Origin: Candidatus Zixiibacteriota bacterium
GTDB taxonomy: Bacteria; RBG-13-66-14; B26-G2; WVWN01
Assembly: GCA_030613505.1 (NCBI GenBank)
Contig: JAUWLW010000008.1
Location: forward strand, 1 to 64,000
DNA: 64,000 nucleotides
Reading direction: 5' to 3'
Below the pieces are notes generated by a model that saw only the letters and a list, made by a program, of their open reading frames with translations, had not been told where the DNA came from and searched no databases. Shown here piece by piece: positions 10,568-20,520 of the stretch. A program made the position numbers and the translations under genes. Positions within the stretch are counted from its first letter, which is position 1. Every line of letters starts with the position of its first letter.

Positions 10568-13429
10568 ATGGCGGCGAAAAAATACATCCTCATCAAAGGT
10601 GCCGCGGCTCATAACCTCAAGAACGTCGACGTCAAGATCCCGCGCGACCAGCTCGTCGTCATAACCGGCGTTTCGGGTTCCGGTAAGTCTACGCTCGCCT
10701 TCGACACGTTATACGCCGAGGGGCAGCGGCGATACGTAGAATCGCTATCCGCGTACGCCCGGCAATTCCTCGGCCAGATGGATAAGCCGGAAGTCGAATA
10801 CATCGAAGGCCTTTCGCCCGCCATAGCCATCGAACAAAAGTCCGCCAGCAAGAACCCGCGTTCAACCGTCGCTACCGTTACCGAAATCCACGACTACCTC
10901 CGCCTCCTCTACGCCCGCGCCGGCGACCCCCACTGTTATAAATGCGGCAAACCCATCGCGGCTCAAGCCCCGGAGCAAATGGTGGACGAACTGGTGAAGC
11001 TCGCGGCCGGGACGAAACTCTACCTCATGGCACCGGTCGTGGTGGGCCGCAAAGGCCAACACAAAAACGAATTCGAACGGCTGCGGCGCGAGGGGTTCGC
11101 GCGCGTTATCGTCGACGGCGGCGAGTACGAATTGGAAGACGAAATTAAGTTGGAAAAGAATAAGAAGCATACCATATATGCCGTCGTCGACCGCCTGGTC
11201 ATGAAGAAGCAACTCGCCAGGCGGTTGGCTGATTCGCTCGAGACCGCGCTCGAGCTCGGCGAAGGCGTTGCGCTCGCCAGGATATTCCGCGAAAAGGGAT
11301 TCGACGATCGCGTCCTCAGCAAACACTTCGCTTGTTCCGATTGCAACATCTCGTACCCCGAGATAAGCCCGCGCCTGTTTTCGTTCAACAGCCCGTATGG
11401 TATGTGCCCGAGCTGCGGCGGCCTCGGCTTCACCCTCGAGGTAGACGAAGAACTGGTCGTGCCGGACGACGACCTTTCGCTTAACGAAGGCGCGGTCCTT
11501 CCCTACCGACGGGACCCTGACTCGTACGTCTGGCAATACCTCGAAAACCTGGCCCGACGATTGCGCTTCGACCTGGACACCCCCTGGCGGAAATTACCGG
11601 AACCGGTCCGCGAAGTCTTGCTCTACGGCAGCGAGGGGCGCCAGTTCCGCATGCGGTACGAACGCGACGGCCGCGTTTACCAGTTCGTACACGAGATAGA
11701 GGGCGTCATACCCCGCTTGAAACGGCTATACCGCGACACGCAATCCGAAGAGGCCCGCGAATTCTATTACGGCCGGTTCTTTCGCAAGGACCCTTGTCCC
11801 GCTTGTGGCGGCGCCCGCTTGCGGCCGGAGGCCCTGGCCGTGACCGTAGGCGATAAAAACATCGCCGACGTATGCTACCTTTCCGTCACCGAAGCGCTCC
11901 GCTTCTTCAGAAACGTCGAGCTCGCCGGCAACAAAGCCGTCATCGCCAAAGAGATTCTAAAGGAACTCGTCGCCCGCCTCGGCTTCCTCGCCAACGTCGG
12001 CCTGGAATACTTAACACTCGAGCGCGCGGCGCCCACGCTTTCCGGCGGCGAGGCACAGCGCATACGCCTGGCGACGCAAGTAGGTTCCGGCCTTGTCGGC
12101 GTAACCTACATCTTGGACGAACCTACCATCGGCCTTCACAAACGCGACAACGAACGCCTTCTGAAAACGCTGTATTCCCTCCGCGACCTAGGCAATACCG
12201 TCATCGTCGTCGAACACGACGAGCAGACGATACGCGCCGCCGACCACGTAATCGACCTCGGCCCGGGCGCCGGCATTCACGGCGGCCGGGTCGTGGCTTC
12301 CGGCCCGCCCGCCCGGCTCGAGAAATCGAGGAAATCTCTGACGGGCCGTTACCTGCGCGGCGACGCGTACGTCCCGACCCCCGCCGGCCGTCGCCCCGGC
12401 AACGGCGCGGCGCTTACGCTGCGGGGAGCCCGCCACAACAACCTCAAAGACATCGACGTGGCTTTCCCGCTCGGGACGTTTATATGCGTCACCGGCGTTT
12501 CGGGCTCCGGAAAATCCTCCCTCATATCCGAAACGCTTTACCCCGTCCTGAAAAGACGTCTCTACCGGTCGCCGGTGCGGCCCGGCGCCTTCGACGACGT
12601 CGACGGCCTGGACCACTTCGACAAAGTAATCGAGATCGACCAGCAGCCGATAGGCCGAACACCCCGGTCAAACCCGGCGACATATACCAAAGTCTTCGAC
12701 CCCATAAGACGACTCTTCGGCGAGCTCCCGGAATCGAGGGCGAGGGGTTACAAACCGGGGCGTTTCTCGTTCAACGTGCGCGGCGGCCGCTGCGACGCCT
12801 GCGACGGCGACGGCATCATAAAGGTCGAGATGCACTTCCTGCCGGACGTTTATATACCCTGCGAGGTCTGCAAAGGGAAAAGGTATAACCGCGAGACGTT
12901 GGAAATCAAATACAAAGGTAAGAACGTAGCCGACGTCCTGGCGATGACGGTGGAAGAGGCGCTCGCCTTCTTCGACGCGCATCCGAGGATTAAAAAGATT
13001 TTACAGACGCTGTACGACGTCGGCCTCGGCTACGTCGAGCTCGGCCAGCCGGCCCCTACCCTGTCCGGAGGAGAGGCCCAACGCGTAAAGCTCAGCCGCG
13101 AGCTCGCCAAGCGCGCCACCGGCCGAACGATTTACTTCTTGGACGAGCCTACCACGGGCTTACACTTCGACGACGTGAAGAAACTGCTGGCGGTCTTACA
13201 ACGGCTGGTCGACGCCGGCAACACCGTAATCGTCATCGAACACAACCTGGACGTCATCAAGAATGCCGACCACATAATCGACTTGGGCCCGGCGGGCGGC
13301 GACGGCGGCGGCCACCTGGTCGCGGCTGGTACGCCGGAAGAGGTCGCCCGGAAAAGAAATTCTTTTACGGGGAAATATCTAAAGGGAGTTCTGGCTAAAA
13401 AAAGAACCGGCCGCAAGACCGGCTATTAA
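10568..13429 (+). CDS. uvrA: Excinuclease ABC subunit A
   Basis: Two ABC ATPase halves ([52 protein letters not shown]), zinc-binding CxxC motifs, [10 protein letters not shown] twice. Confidence 0.98.
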   Translation: MAAKKYILIKGAAAHNLKNVDVKIPRDQLVVITGVSGSGKSTLAFDTLYAEGQRRYVESLSAYARQFLGQMDKPEVEYIEGLSPAIAIEQKSASKNPRSTVATVTEIHDYLRLLYARAGDPHCYKCGKPIAAQAPEQMVDELVKLAAGTKLYLMAPVVVGRKGQHKNEFERLRREGFARVIVDGGEYELEDEIKLEKNKKHTIYAVVDRLVMKKQLARRLADSLETALELGEGVALARIFREKGFDDRVLSKHFACSDCNISYPEISPRLFSFNSPYGMCPSCGGLGFTLEVDEELVVPDDDLSLNEGAVLPYRRDPDSYVWQYLENLARRLRFDLDTPWRKLPEPVREVLLYGSEGRQFRMRYERDGRVYQFVHEIEGVIPRLKRLYRDTQSEEAREFYYGRFFRKDPCPACGGARLRPEALAVTVGDKNIADVCYLSVTEALRFFRNVELAGNKAVIAKEILKELVARLGFLANVGLEYLTLERAAPTLSGGEAQRIRLATQVGSGLVGVTYILDEPTIGLHKRDNERLLKTLYSLRDLGNTVIVVEHDEQTIRAADHVIDLGPGAGIHGGRVVASGPPARLEKSRKSLTGRYLRGDAYVPTPAGRRPGNGAALTLRGARHNNLKDIDVAFPLGTFICVTGVSGSGKSSLISETLYPVLKRRLYRSPVRPGAFDDVDGLDHFDKVIEIDQQPIGRTPRSNPATYTKVFDPIRRLFGELPESRARGYKPGRFSFNVRGGRCDACDGDGIIKVEMHFLPDVYIPCEVCKGKRYNRETLEIKYKGKNVADVLAMTVEEALAFFDAHPRIKKILQTLYDVGLGYVELGQPAPTLSGGEAQRVKLSRELAKRATGRTIYFLDEPTTGLHFDDVKKLLAVLQRLVDAGNTVIVIEHNLDVIKNADHIIDLGPAGGDGGGHLVAAGTPEEVARKRNSFTGKYLKGVLAKKRTGRKTGY

Positions 13430-13449
13430 ATTAATAATCTACCGCGCCG

Positions 13450-14166
13450 CTAGAAATCCGCCACGACCTTGGCCACGCCGTCCACCGCAAGCTCGTAAAG
13501 TTCCTTCCCCACTTCAGGCGAAGCTAAACTCGGGTCCGAGCCAATAGCCCCCTGAGGATAACGGTCCCTGATGTCAGATCGGCCCGGCTGCCATGTGATA
13601 AGGCCCGGCTCGGTCTGCTTCACGTCCGCCACGTCGCCTACGAGCTCAGGCCGCAAATACATTAGAATCGAAACCTCCGCGGGCGTTACGTGGCTCCCCT
13701 CCTTGGCGCCGAAGGCTTCGTCGATACGTTTTTCGACTCCGGCCGCGTCGTACCAATTATGTATTAAGATGCGGGCGCCGTCACGCTCGTACGCGGCTTC
13801 GGCCGCGGCGGCCTTGAGCGTGGGCACGTTGCCGCCGTGGCCGTTCACGACGACGATACGTCCGAAGCCCTGGCCTACCAGAAAGCCAAGCAAATCGGCC
13901 GCCATATGAAGATAACTCGACGGCTTAAGGCTCGCCGTCCCCGGAAAGGCGGCGTGGTGGAGCGACATACCATAACAGAGCGGCGGCGTTACGTAAACGC
14001 CGAGCCTTTCGGCCGCGGCTTCCGCAACGGCCGCGGCGATTATGTAGTCGATGCCCGTCGCTACCGCCGGGCCGTGTTGCTCGACGGACCCGGCCGGCAA
14101 CAATAGACGATCGTCCTTTTTGAGATAATTCTCGACGTCAGGCCAGAACGCATAATCTAAACGCAT
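13450..14166 (-). CDS. Creatininase family protein
   Basis: LLPAGSVEQHGPA, YGMSLHHAAFPGTASL, VVNGHGGNVPTL. Confidence 0.85.
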   Translation of the reverse strand: MRLDYAFWPDVENYLKKDDRLLLPAGSVEQHGPAVATGIDYIIAAAVAEAAAERLGVYVTPPLCYGMSLHHAAFPGTASLKPSSYLHMAADLLGFLVGQGFGRIVVVNGHGGNVPTLKAAAAEAAYERDGARILIHNWYDAAGVEKRIDEAFGAKEGSHVTPAEVSILMYLRPELVGDVADVKQTEPGLITWQPGRSDIRDRYPQGAIGSDPSLASPEVGKELYELAVDGVAKVVADF

Positions 14167-14315
14167 TTTTCCGTCTCCGCCGGCTCACGCGGTTAGTCGC
14201 TAGTTTTCGGCACGATATTAACCTTCGACGGGATATTAACATACAGGTACGACGTTCCCGAAATAAAAGCCGGCTCGCGCGCGCCGGCCTAGCGGTATCG
14301 CCTTAACGAAACCGC

Positions 14316-17300
14316 CTACTCGAGCGCTTCCAATGCCACGTCGAACGACGCCTCCCGTGAGCTGCCCCAAACCTCCGGCGCGTACATCAACGACGCTCGC
14401 GCCGGCAGCGCCAGGTGTTTGCCGGGCTGCTCGGCGTGCATTACGTACGAGACGGTGTAATCGCCGGGCGAGAGCTCCGTGAAGAAGAACGCCATCTTCT
14501 CGTCGCGGCGTTCACGATGGAAATTACCCCAGTACCAGTCGTAGTAGTAGTCACTTTCCAGTACGTCTTCATCCACTTCGAAACCGGACGGGAAGTAATC
14601 CTCGAGGATGACGTATTCCATCGGGTTCTCGACCGTAAAAGTGACGTCTACGCGGAACCTGTCGCCCGAACGTACGATATCCGGTATGCCCTCTACGGCT
14701 TCGGTGCCGCCTTTGGCCAAACGGTAATATTTCCGGCTCACGACGAAACCCTCGTCGACGGGCATGATCTCGTCTTCTTGTTTGAAATACGTCAACAACG
14801 TCGAATAATACACTTTCCCGACGCCGTCGACTTCCACGCGGACGTCGTTGGCACCCGGTTGGACCGCGCCGTCCTTATCCTTGAGGTAGAGGTGCAGTTT
14901 GGCCGAAGCCACGTTCCCGGGAGTGACGGCAAGCGAGACCACCTCGGCGCCGTTGACGATAACGCGCGCGACGTAGTCGCCCTCGAGCTCCCGCGTCGCC
15001 GCCAGGTAATCGCTCAGCGCGAAGACGACGGCCGCCGTTTCCTGCGTGCTGCGCCAGTAGTTGCCACGCCGCTTGAGCGATAGCCAACGCGCTATACCCT
15101 CCAAGTTCTCGTCGTCGGTTCCCCGCGTCGCGACGATGGCCCGAAGCGCCGTAGCGGTCGTCTGTATGGGACTGTCTTGCCAACTATAATGCCATTCGCC
15201 GACGCCCGTGAAGTGAACGAAGCCACCCTCTTTTACGGCCAATTCGTCGAGGTCCTCGATTACGGTTTGCGCTTCCGCCGTCTCTTCCCTCTTCGCTAAC
15301 GCGAGCGCCAGCAGCGAGAGCTCGTACGCGTCGTAATCGTCGCGTTTTCTAAACGCGTCGACGAGCTCGGCTTTGCCGTCGTCCCGGCCCGCCTCCGCCA
15401 ATACGTACAACATGTATAAGTACGTCGAGCGCTCGTCTTTCTTTACGCCGTTCAGTTGGTCCGCCAAAGAATCGAGGCCCCGACGCAGCACGTCGTCGCG
15501 TACGTCGAAGTCGGCCTCCCGCGCTTTGAGCAGACCGTAGCAAACGTACGTCGTCATGAACGGATGGGTCTCGTCGTCGGTCCACCAACCCCAGCCGCCG
15601 TCGCCGTGTTGGAAATTGTACAACCTCTCGACGCCGGCCTTGACCATCTTCGGCAACTCGGCGTCGAGCTCGTCGTTCTCAAGGCCGAGTTTCTGCAGCG
15701 TTTGAGCGACGTACACCGTCGGTAAAAAGCGACTCATCGTCTGCTCGACGCAGCCGTACGGGTAACCGGCAAGGTATTCGAGAGCATCGAGCATCGTCCC
15801 GGCCAGCGACGGCGCGACCGAAATCTCCAACACCGTCGCGCCGGCAACGGCGTCGTCCGGGACTACGACGGTTTCCGCGAACGTCGCGTTCTCAGCCCGC
15901 GCCGACGCCACGTTGTATTCTAAGCCGTGCGGTAATATCGGGACTCTCAACTCCATCGCGTCGGACTCGACGCGCGTCAACGACGTCGCCGTGAACGTCG
16001 TCTCGCCGACGCCCTCGACGAAGCAGCGCCAATCGACCCGCGCCTCGCCGCCCGCCGCTATCGTAACGAATTTAGACGTCGCACCCTTAATCTTGATTTC
16101 CGGGCCCGCGCGAAGCTCGGCTTTGACGCGCTGCGCCGACGGTAAATAATTATGTACGACGCCCGATATCACTACGTCGTCCCACTGCGTCAGCGTCCGC
16201 GGCATCTCGAGGCGAACGAGAAGGTTCTTACGCGCGATCACTTTCTTCGTCGCCGCGCCGACGAGGGTATCCGTCGTTACGGCGCGCGCCGTCGCACGCC
16301 AGGTGGTCAGACTGTCCGGCATCGCGAAGTCGACCGTCGCTTTGCCTTCCTCGTCGGTCACAAGCTGCGGCCCCCAGAAGGCCGTGTCCGGAAAGTACGC
16401 CCGGATCACCGGCTCGACGTAGCCGTTGCCGTCCTTGAACTTCCCGGCTTTCTTCGCCATCGGCGCGGCCCGGTCCGACGCCTCTCCCAAAGTCATCTCG
16501 TCCATTAACGCGCCGCCTAGACCTTCCCCCTCGGCGTACCCGTACCCGTACGACGAGAAGTAGAACGACATATTGCTAGAGACGTAATTGCCGCGGCGAT
16601 CATAGAAGAATTGCCTGATGTCAGGGGCCGCCTCGGGTTTGATAGCGTATACCGATTCGTCCGCGACGCCGAGCGATACCTCCGCGGCCACCGGCGCGCC
16701 GAGCCAATCCGTCGCCCGAACCGAGAACGTCGCCGTTTCTCGCGGTTTATACGTATCCTTATTGGGCGCTATTTCGATATTTAAAAAACGGTCCTCGGGC
16801 GGTACGACGACGTCACGCTGCGCGCTCGTGAACGAGTCGTCCGCGACCATATACGCGTTAAGGTAAACGTTGGGTGCGAAGCGGCGCTCTATCGGGATCT
16901 CGACCAACGTCGTATCGCCCTCGGGCCGGACGACCCGGGCGTGGTACAACTCATCACCCTCTACCGTCAATAAGACGCCGCTGCCCGGCTTATCCGTCTG
17001 GACCATCGCGAGCGCGACGTCGCCCGGCGCGTACGACTCCTTATCCAGCGTCAGCGTAACGCCCGACCCCGAGTAATAGGAGTGATAATAACTTTCGTCG
17101 GCGACGTAAAACGCTACCGTATAGTCGACGTCGTTGCCGGCGTCGTCGTAAGCCGTGGCCTTTACCGTGTAGTAGCCGACTTCGTCCGGCACGAAGCGGT
17201 AGCGGCTCTCGCCGCTCGGCCCTACGCCGAGTTCGTCTTTCGCAATTGTCTCTTCCACCCATTTGCCGCGTTTAGTAACTTCGCTTTCCTCCCACCGCCG

Positions 17301-18830
17301 GGTGGTAATCTCGAACAAGACGTCGGTGGGGTGCGGCCGGCCGAGCGGGTCGCGGCTTTGGAAAGTGATGAAGGCCGCGTCGCCCGGTTCGTAGAAATAT
17401 TTATCTAGATAAACGTTAAGAGCTAAACCCGCGCGCCATACCGGCGCAGTGGCCGAGCCCGTAACCTCGCGCCGGCTGGCGTCGGTCATCACCGCGTCGA
17501 CGCGGTAATCGTAATCGTACGAGAGCTCGGCCTCGACGGCCAAAGTTCCACGATAATGGCCGTCGTCGTCGAGTTGGCCCTCGCCGTCGGCGACGTACTC
17601 CCAGCCGTAATAGTCGTAGTAGTCGTCGAAGTCGTAATACCAACTGTAGCGATAGGAGCGCCACCCGTAATAATATTTAGCCCGGCGATAGATAGTGTAA
17701 TCCACGTCCGCCCGGGCGACGGGCTCGCCAAAGTAGTAACGCCCGGTAACGTCGAAGGTCAATATATCGCCGGCCAAGTAGTAATCCTTGTGCGTCGTCA
17801 CCGTCACCTCGTACTCCGGCTTACGGTACTCCTCGACGTCGAAATACGACGTGAATTGCTGGTCGCGGAATCGGGTGTTTATATGGTACCGGCCCAGCGG
17901 CGGCTCTTCGCCCAGCGTGAACTCGGCGGCGAAAGAGCCGAACGTCGACGTCGTCAACTCGGCCTTGAAAGCCGTGTCCCCCGACGGCGCGTCGACCTCG
18001 ACGGTTACCTTCTCGCCGGGAAGGTTGCGGTACTCCTCACCCACGTAACGACGGAGTATCCCCTTCATACGCACCGTCTGATTAGGCCGATACACAGGTC
18101 GGTCGGTATAGGTATACCCCTTGTATCGCTCGGGGGAATAATAACCGAAGTACGATTCGCACGGCGTAACGCCCTTCCCCTTCCGGCCGAGAACCAGAAA
18201 ACTCGATCCTTCTTCCGGTAAAATTATCCCGTCCTTGATCGCCAGGCCGTCGGCGTCGGTATAAAGCTCGTCCGCCACTTTGGGAACCGTCAATATTTCC
18301 ACGCCCTCGACGGGCTCGCCGGACATCCTCTCCGCGGCGTACACCATGAGGGTGTCGTTGTCGGTTTTAACCGCTAGAGCGATGCTATTTACAACTACGA
18401 GCACCGCCGCCACCTCTCCTCCGGCCGAAGCGGTTACGACGTACGCCCCCTCTTCTTTTACGGGCACGTCGACATCTCGGTAATCCCAATAATAACCGCG
18501 GTCTATATCCTCTCTCCAAGTCGCCAGAGACTCGGCACCGGCGAAGTCAACGCCCGAGAGAGAATGCAAATCTAAATCGGGACTCTCCGCCGCGGCCTCG
18601 AGGTCGAGGGAGTAAACGGCCATATCGACTTCGTCGACGCCGTGGCTCTGCAGCTCCACGGTAACTCGGTCGCCGGGGTAAAAAACGCTTTCAGACGAAA
18701 GCCACAGGTTCGTCTCGCTTTCGGTAACCCGGCAACTCAAACTCGCGACGAACGCGAACAGTAAAGCCGACGCGGCTGCGCCGTATCGTACGAACTTATT
18801 ACGTGCTTCTCTCGCCATCACGACGGTCAC
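14316..18830 (-). CDS. Bacterial alpha-2-macroglobulin family lipoprotein
   Basis: 1504 aa; lipobox FVASLSC; MG2-like YTDRPVYRPNQTVRMKGILR; YFPDTAFWGPQLVTDEEGKATVDFAMPDSLTTWRATARAVT; thioester motif YPYGCVEQTMSRFLP. Confidence 0.93.
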   Translation of the reverse strand: MTVVMAREARNKFVRYGAAASALLFAFVASLSCRVTESETNLWLSSESVFYPGDRVTVELQSHGVDEVDMAVYSLDLEAAAESPDLDLHSLSGVDFAGAESLATWREDIDRGYYWDYRDVDVPVKEEGAYVVTASAGGEVAAVLVVVNSIALAVKTDNDTLMVYAAERMSGEPVEGVEILTVPKVADELYTDADGLAIKDGIILPEEGSSFLVLGRKGKGVTPCESYFGYYSPERYKGYTYTDRPVYRPNQTVRMKGILRRYVGEEYRNLPGEKVTVEVDAPSGDTAFKAELTTSTFGSFAAEFTLGEEPPLGRYHINTRFRDQQFTSYFDVEEYRKPEYEVTVTTHKDYYLAGDILTFDVTGRYYFGEPVARADVDYTIYRRAKYYYGWRSYRYSWYYDFDDYYDYYGWEYVADGEGQLDDDGHYRGTLAVEAELSYDYDYRVDAVMTDASRREVTGSATAPVWRAGLALNVYLDKYFYEPGDAAFITFQSRDPLGRPHPTDVLFEITTRRWEESEVTKRGKWVEETIAKDELGVGPSGESRYRFVPDEVGYYTVKATAYDDAGNDVDYTVAFYVADESYYHSYYSGSGVTLTLDKESYAPGDVALAMVQTDKPGSGVLLTVEGDELYHARVVRPEGDTTLVEIPIERRFAPNVYLNAYMVADDSFTSAQRDVVVPPEDRFLNIEIAPNKDTYKPRETATFSVRATDWLGAPVAAEVSLGVADESVYAIKPEAAPDIRQFFYDRRGNYVSSNMSFYFSSYGYGYAEGEGLGGALMDEMTLGEASDRAAPMAKKAGKFKDGNGYVEPVIRAYFPDTAFWGPQLVTDEEGKATVDFAMPDSLTTWRATARAVTTDTLVGAATKKVIARKNLLVRLEMPRTLTQWDDVVISGVVHNYLPSAQRVKAELRAGPEIKIKGATSKFVTIAAGGEARVDWRCFVEGVGETTFTATSLTRVESDAMELRVPILPHGLEYNVASARAENATFAETVVVPDDAVAGATVLEISVAPSLAGTMLDALEYLAGYPYGCVEQTMSRFLPTVYVAQTLQKLGLENDELDAELPKMVKAGVERLYNFQHGDGGWGWWTDDETHPFMTTYVCYGLLKAREADFDVRDDVLRRGLDSLADQLNGVKKDERSTYLYMLYVLAEAGRDDGKAELVDAFRKRDDYDAYELSLLALALAKREETAEAQTVIEDLDELAVKEGGFVHFTGVGEWHYSWQDSPIQTTATALRAIVATRGTDDENLEGIARWLSLKRRGNYWRSTQETAAVVFALSDYLAATRELEGDYVARVIVNGAEVVSLAVTPGNVASAKLHLYLKDKDGAVQPGANDVRVEVDGVGKVYYSTLLTYFKQEDEIMPVDEGFVVSRKYYRLAKGGTEAVEGIPDIVRSGDRFRVDVTFTVENPMEYVILEDYFPSGFEVDEDVLESDYYYDWYWGNFHRERRDEKMAFFFTELSPGDYTVSYVMHAEQPGKHLALPARASLMYAPEVWGSSREASFDVALEALE

Positions 18831-18912
18831 CTCATTATTTCTCCCTCGCTCTGCGCGGAACGCGGGTTTTCCTATTGGACGGCGACAAGAGCCCGCCGGT
18901 TTAAACGTCTGC

Positions 18913-19887
18913 TTACGTCAACTCAACTTGGGACGAATCACCGACGCTCAGCGACGCCGGCTTGCCATGGGCCGTCGCGCGGTCACCGATAATGGAGCTT
19001 TGGAGGATAAGGTTCTCGACCGCCGCGTACTCGCTCACGATGCTGTCCCGGACGATGGAATCTTTCAATATGGCGCCTCCCGCTACCGACACGTTAGGCC
19101 CGATTATCGAGTTCTGGATAGCAGCACTCTCGTCTATCCATACCGGCGGTATAATAATGGACCCCGGTCTCTTCGGCACTTCCTCAACCCGCGCCAAAAG
19201 GGACCTGTTGGTCTCGAGCAAAGCGGCCGGCTCGCCGCAGTCGTACCACCCCTCGATAGGGAAAGTCTCTATCTCGTGGCCGGCGTCGACCATCAACTGT
19301 AGGGCGTCGGTAAGTTGGTACTCGCCCCGCGTCTTGATATCTTCCTCGACGATGCGATCTATACTCTTCACCAGTAATTCGGGGTCGCTTATGTAATAAA
19401 CACCCGCGATGGCCAACGTGGAAATCGGTGTCTGGGGCTTCTCCACGAGCTTTATCACGCGCTCGCCGTCGAGCACGACGACGCCGAAGCGTCGCGGGTC
19501 GTCCACGACGCGCACGCCGAGGGCCGAAACACCCTTCTTCACGATTCGGGGCAAGTCAGCCTGGAAAATAGTATCTCCCAGTACGATGAGGAAGGGCCCG
19601 TCGTCCAAGTAATCCCGCGCTTCGCGTAGCGCGTGCGCGATGCCGAGTGTCTCCTTCTGAACGACGAAGCGGAGCGGCTTTTGTATTTTTTTCTCAAGGA
19701 AAGCCCTGAGCTTATCGCCGAGGTAGCCTATAATAAAGACGTACTCGTCGGGTTCAACCGAAGAGATCTCGTCCAAAATATATTCGATTATAGTCTTCCC
19801 GGCGACGTGCAGCATCGCCTTCGGAACGGTATGGGTATGGGGGCGCAGGCGGGTGCCTTGGCCCGCTACCGGTATAACCACTTTCAT
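18913..19887 (-). CDS. Sugar-1-phosphate nucleotidyltransferase (NDP-sugar pyrophosphorylase type) with left-handed beta-helix tail
   Basis: MKVVIPVAGQGTRLRPHTHTVPKAMLHVAGKTIIEYIL; FLIVLGDTIFQADL; C-terminal hexapeptide-like IIGPNVSVAGGAILKDSIV. Confidence 0.85.
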   Translation of the reverse strand: MKVVIPVAGQGTRLRPHTHTVPKAMLHVAGKTIIEYILDEISSVEPDEYVFIIGYLGDKLRAFLEKKIQKPLRFVVQKETLGIAHALREARDYLDDGPFLIVLGDTIFQADLPRIVKKGVSALGVRVVDDPRRFGVVVLDGERVIKLVEKPQTPISTLAIAGVYYISDPELLVKSIDRIVEEDIKTRGEYQLTDALQLMVDAGHEIETFPIEGWYDCGEPAALLETNRSLLARVEEVPKRPGSIIIPPVWIDESAAIQNSIIGPNVSVAGGAILKDSIVRDSIVSEYAAVENLILQSSIIGDRATAHGKPASLSVGDSSQVELT

Positions 19888-19923
19888 TTCTACCTCCCGT
19901 AATAACTTCGCTAACCCGGGGAG

Positions 19924-20508
19924 TTATATTTCCTCTAGGAACGTTTTTATCGCTTGGAACGCACGCGTTCGGTGGCTAATCTCGTTCTTCTCCTCGGACG
20001 TCATCTCGGCAAACGTACATTCGTAACCCGCCGGGATAAATAACGGATCGTAGCCGAACCCGCCGGTTCCGCGGGAGCCGTCCGCTATTCGCCCTTCGAC
20101 CTCGCCGCGCGCAAGCCATTCCCGGCCGTCGGGGATTACCAAGGCGGCGACGCAAACGAACCGCGCTCCCCTTGCACGCGCCGGCACGCCGTCGAGTTCG
20201 CGCAGCAATTTATCGTTATTGGCTACCGGGTCGCACGCCGGCCCCGCGTACCGGCTCGAGCGCACGCCCGGTGCGCCTCCCAAAGCGTCTACTTCCAATC
20301 CCGAGTCGTCGGCCAACGCCGGGACGCCCGCGGCCCGCGTTACGGCGCGCCCCTTCACAAGCGCGTTTTCCTCGTACGTATCACCATCCTCGGGCGGTAG
20401 CTCAATTCCAGCCAACGCCTCCAGCGCCGCGACGTCCGCGGCCGGGCCGACTATCGCCAATACCTCCGCGAGCTTACCGGCGTTACTGGTAGCGAGTACG
20501 ACGCGCAT
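19924..20508 (-). CDS. rdgB: Non-canonical purine NTP pyrophosphatase (RdgB/HAM1 family); ATG at 20508 preferred
   Basis: MRVVLATSNAGKLAEVLAI, PALADDSGLEVDALGGAPGVRSSRYAG, GGFGYDPLF, FAEMTSEEKNEISHRTRAF. Confidence 0.93.
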   Translation of the reverse strand: MRVVLATSNAGKLAEVLAIVGPAADVAALEALAGIELPPEDGDTYEENALVKGRAVTRAAGVPALADDSGLEVDALGGAPGVRSSRYAGPACDPVANNDKLLRELDGVPARARGARFVCVAALVIPDGREWLARGEVEGRIADGSRGTGGFGYDPLFIPAGYECTFAEMTSEEKNEISHRTRAFQAIKTFLEEI

Positions 20509-20520
20509 ACCGCAACCCAA

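Noticed and set aside
11872-12888. 338-aa plus-strand ORF inside uvrA, and other long shadow ORFs (e.g. 24073-25092, 14415-15083, 17556-18221)
   Set aside because: They overlap confidently assigned genes in other frames, are Arg/Pro/Ser-rich, and are typical of GC-rich codon-bias shadows.
13404-13440. Terminator hairpin at the uvrA 3' end
   Set aside because: The CCGGCC...CCGGC repeat is direct rather than inverted and does not form a convincing stem.
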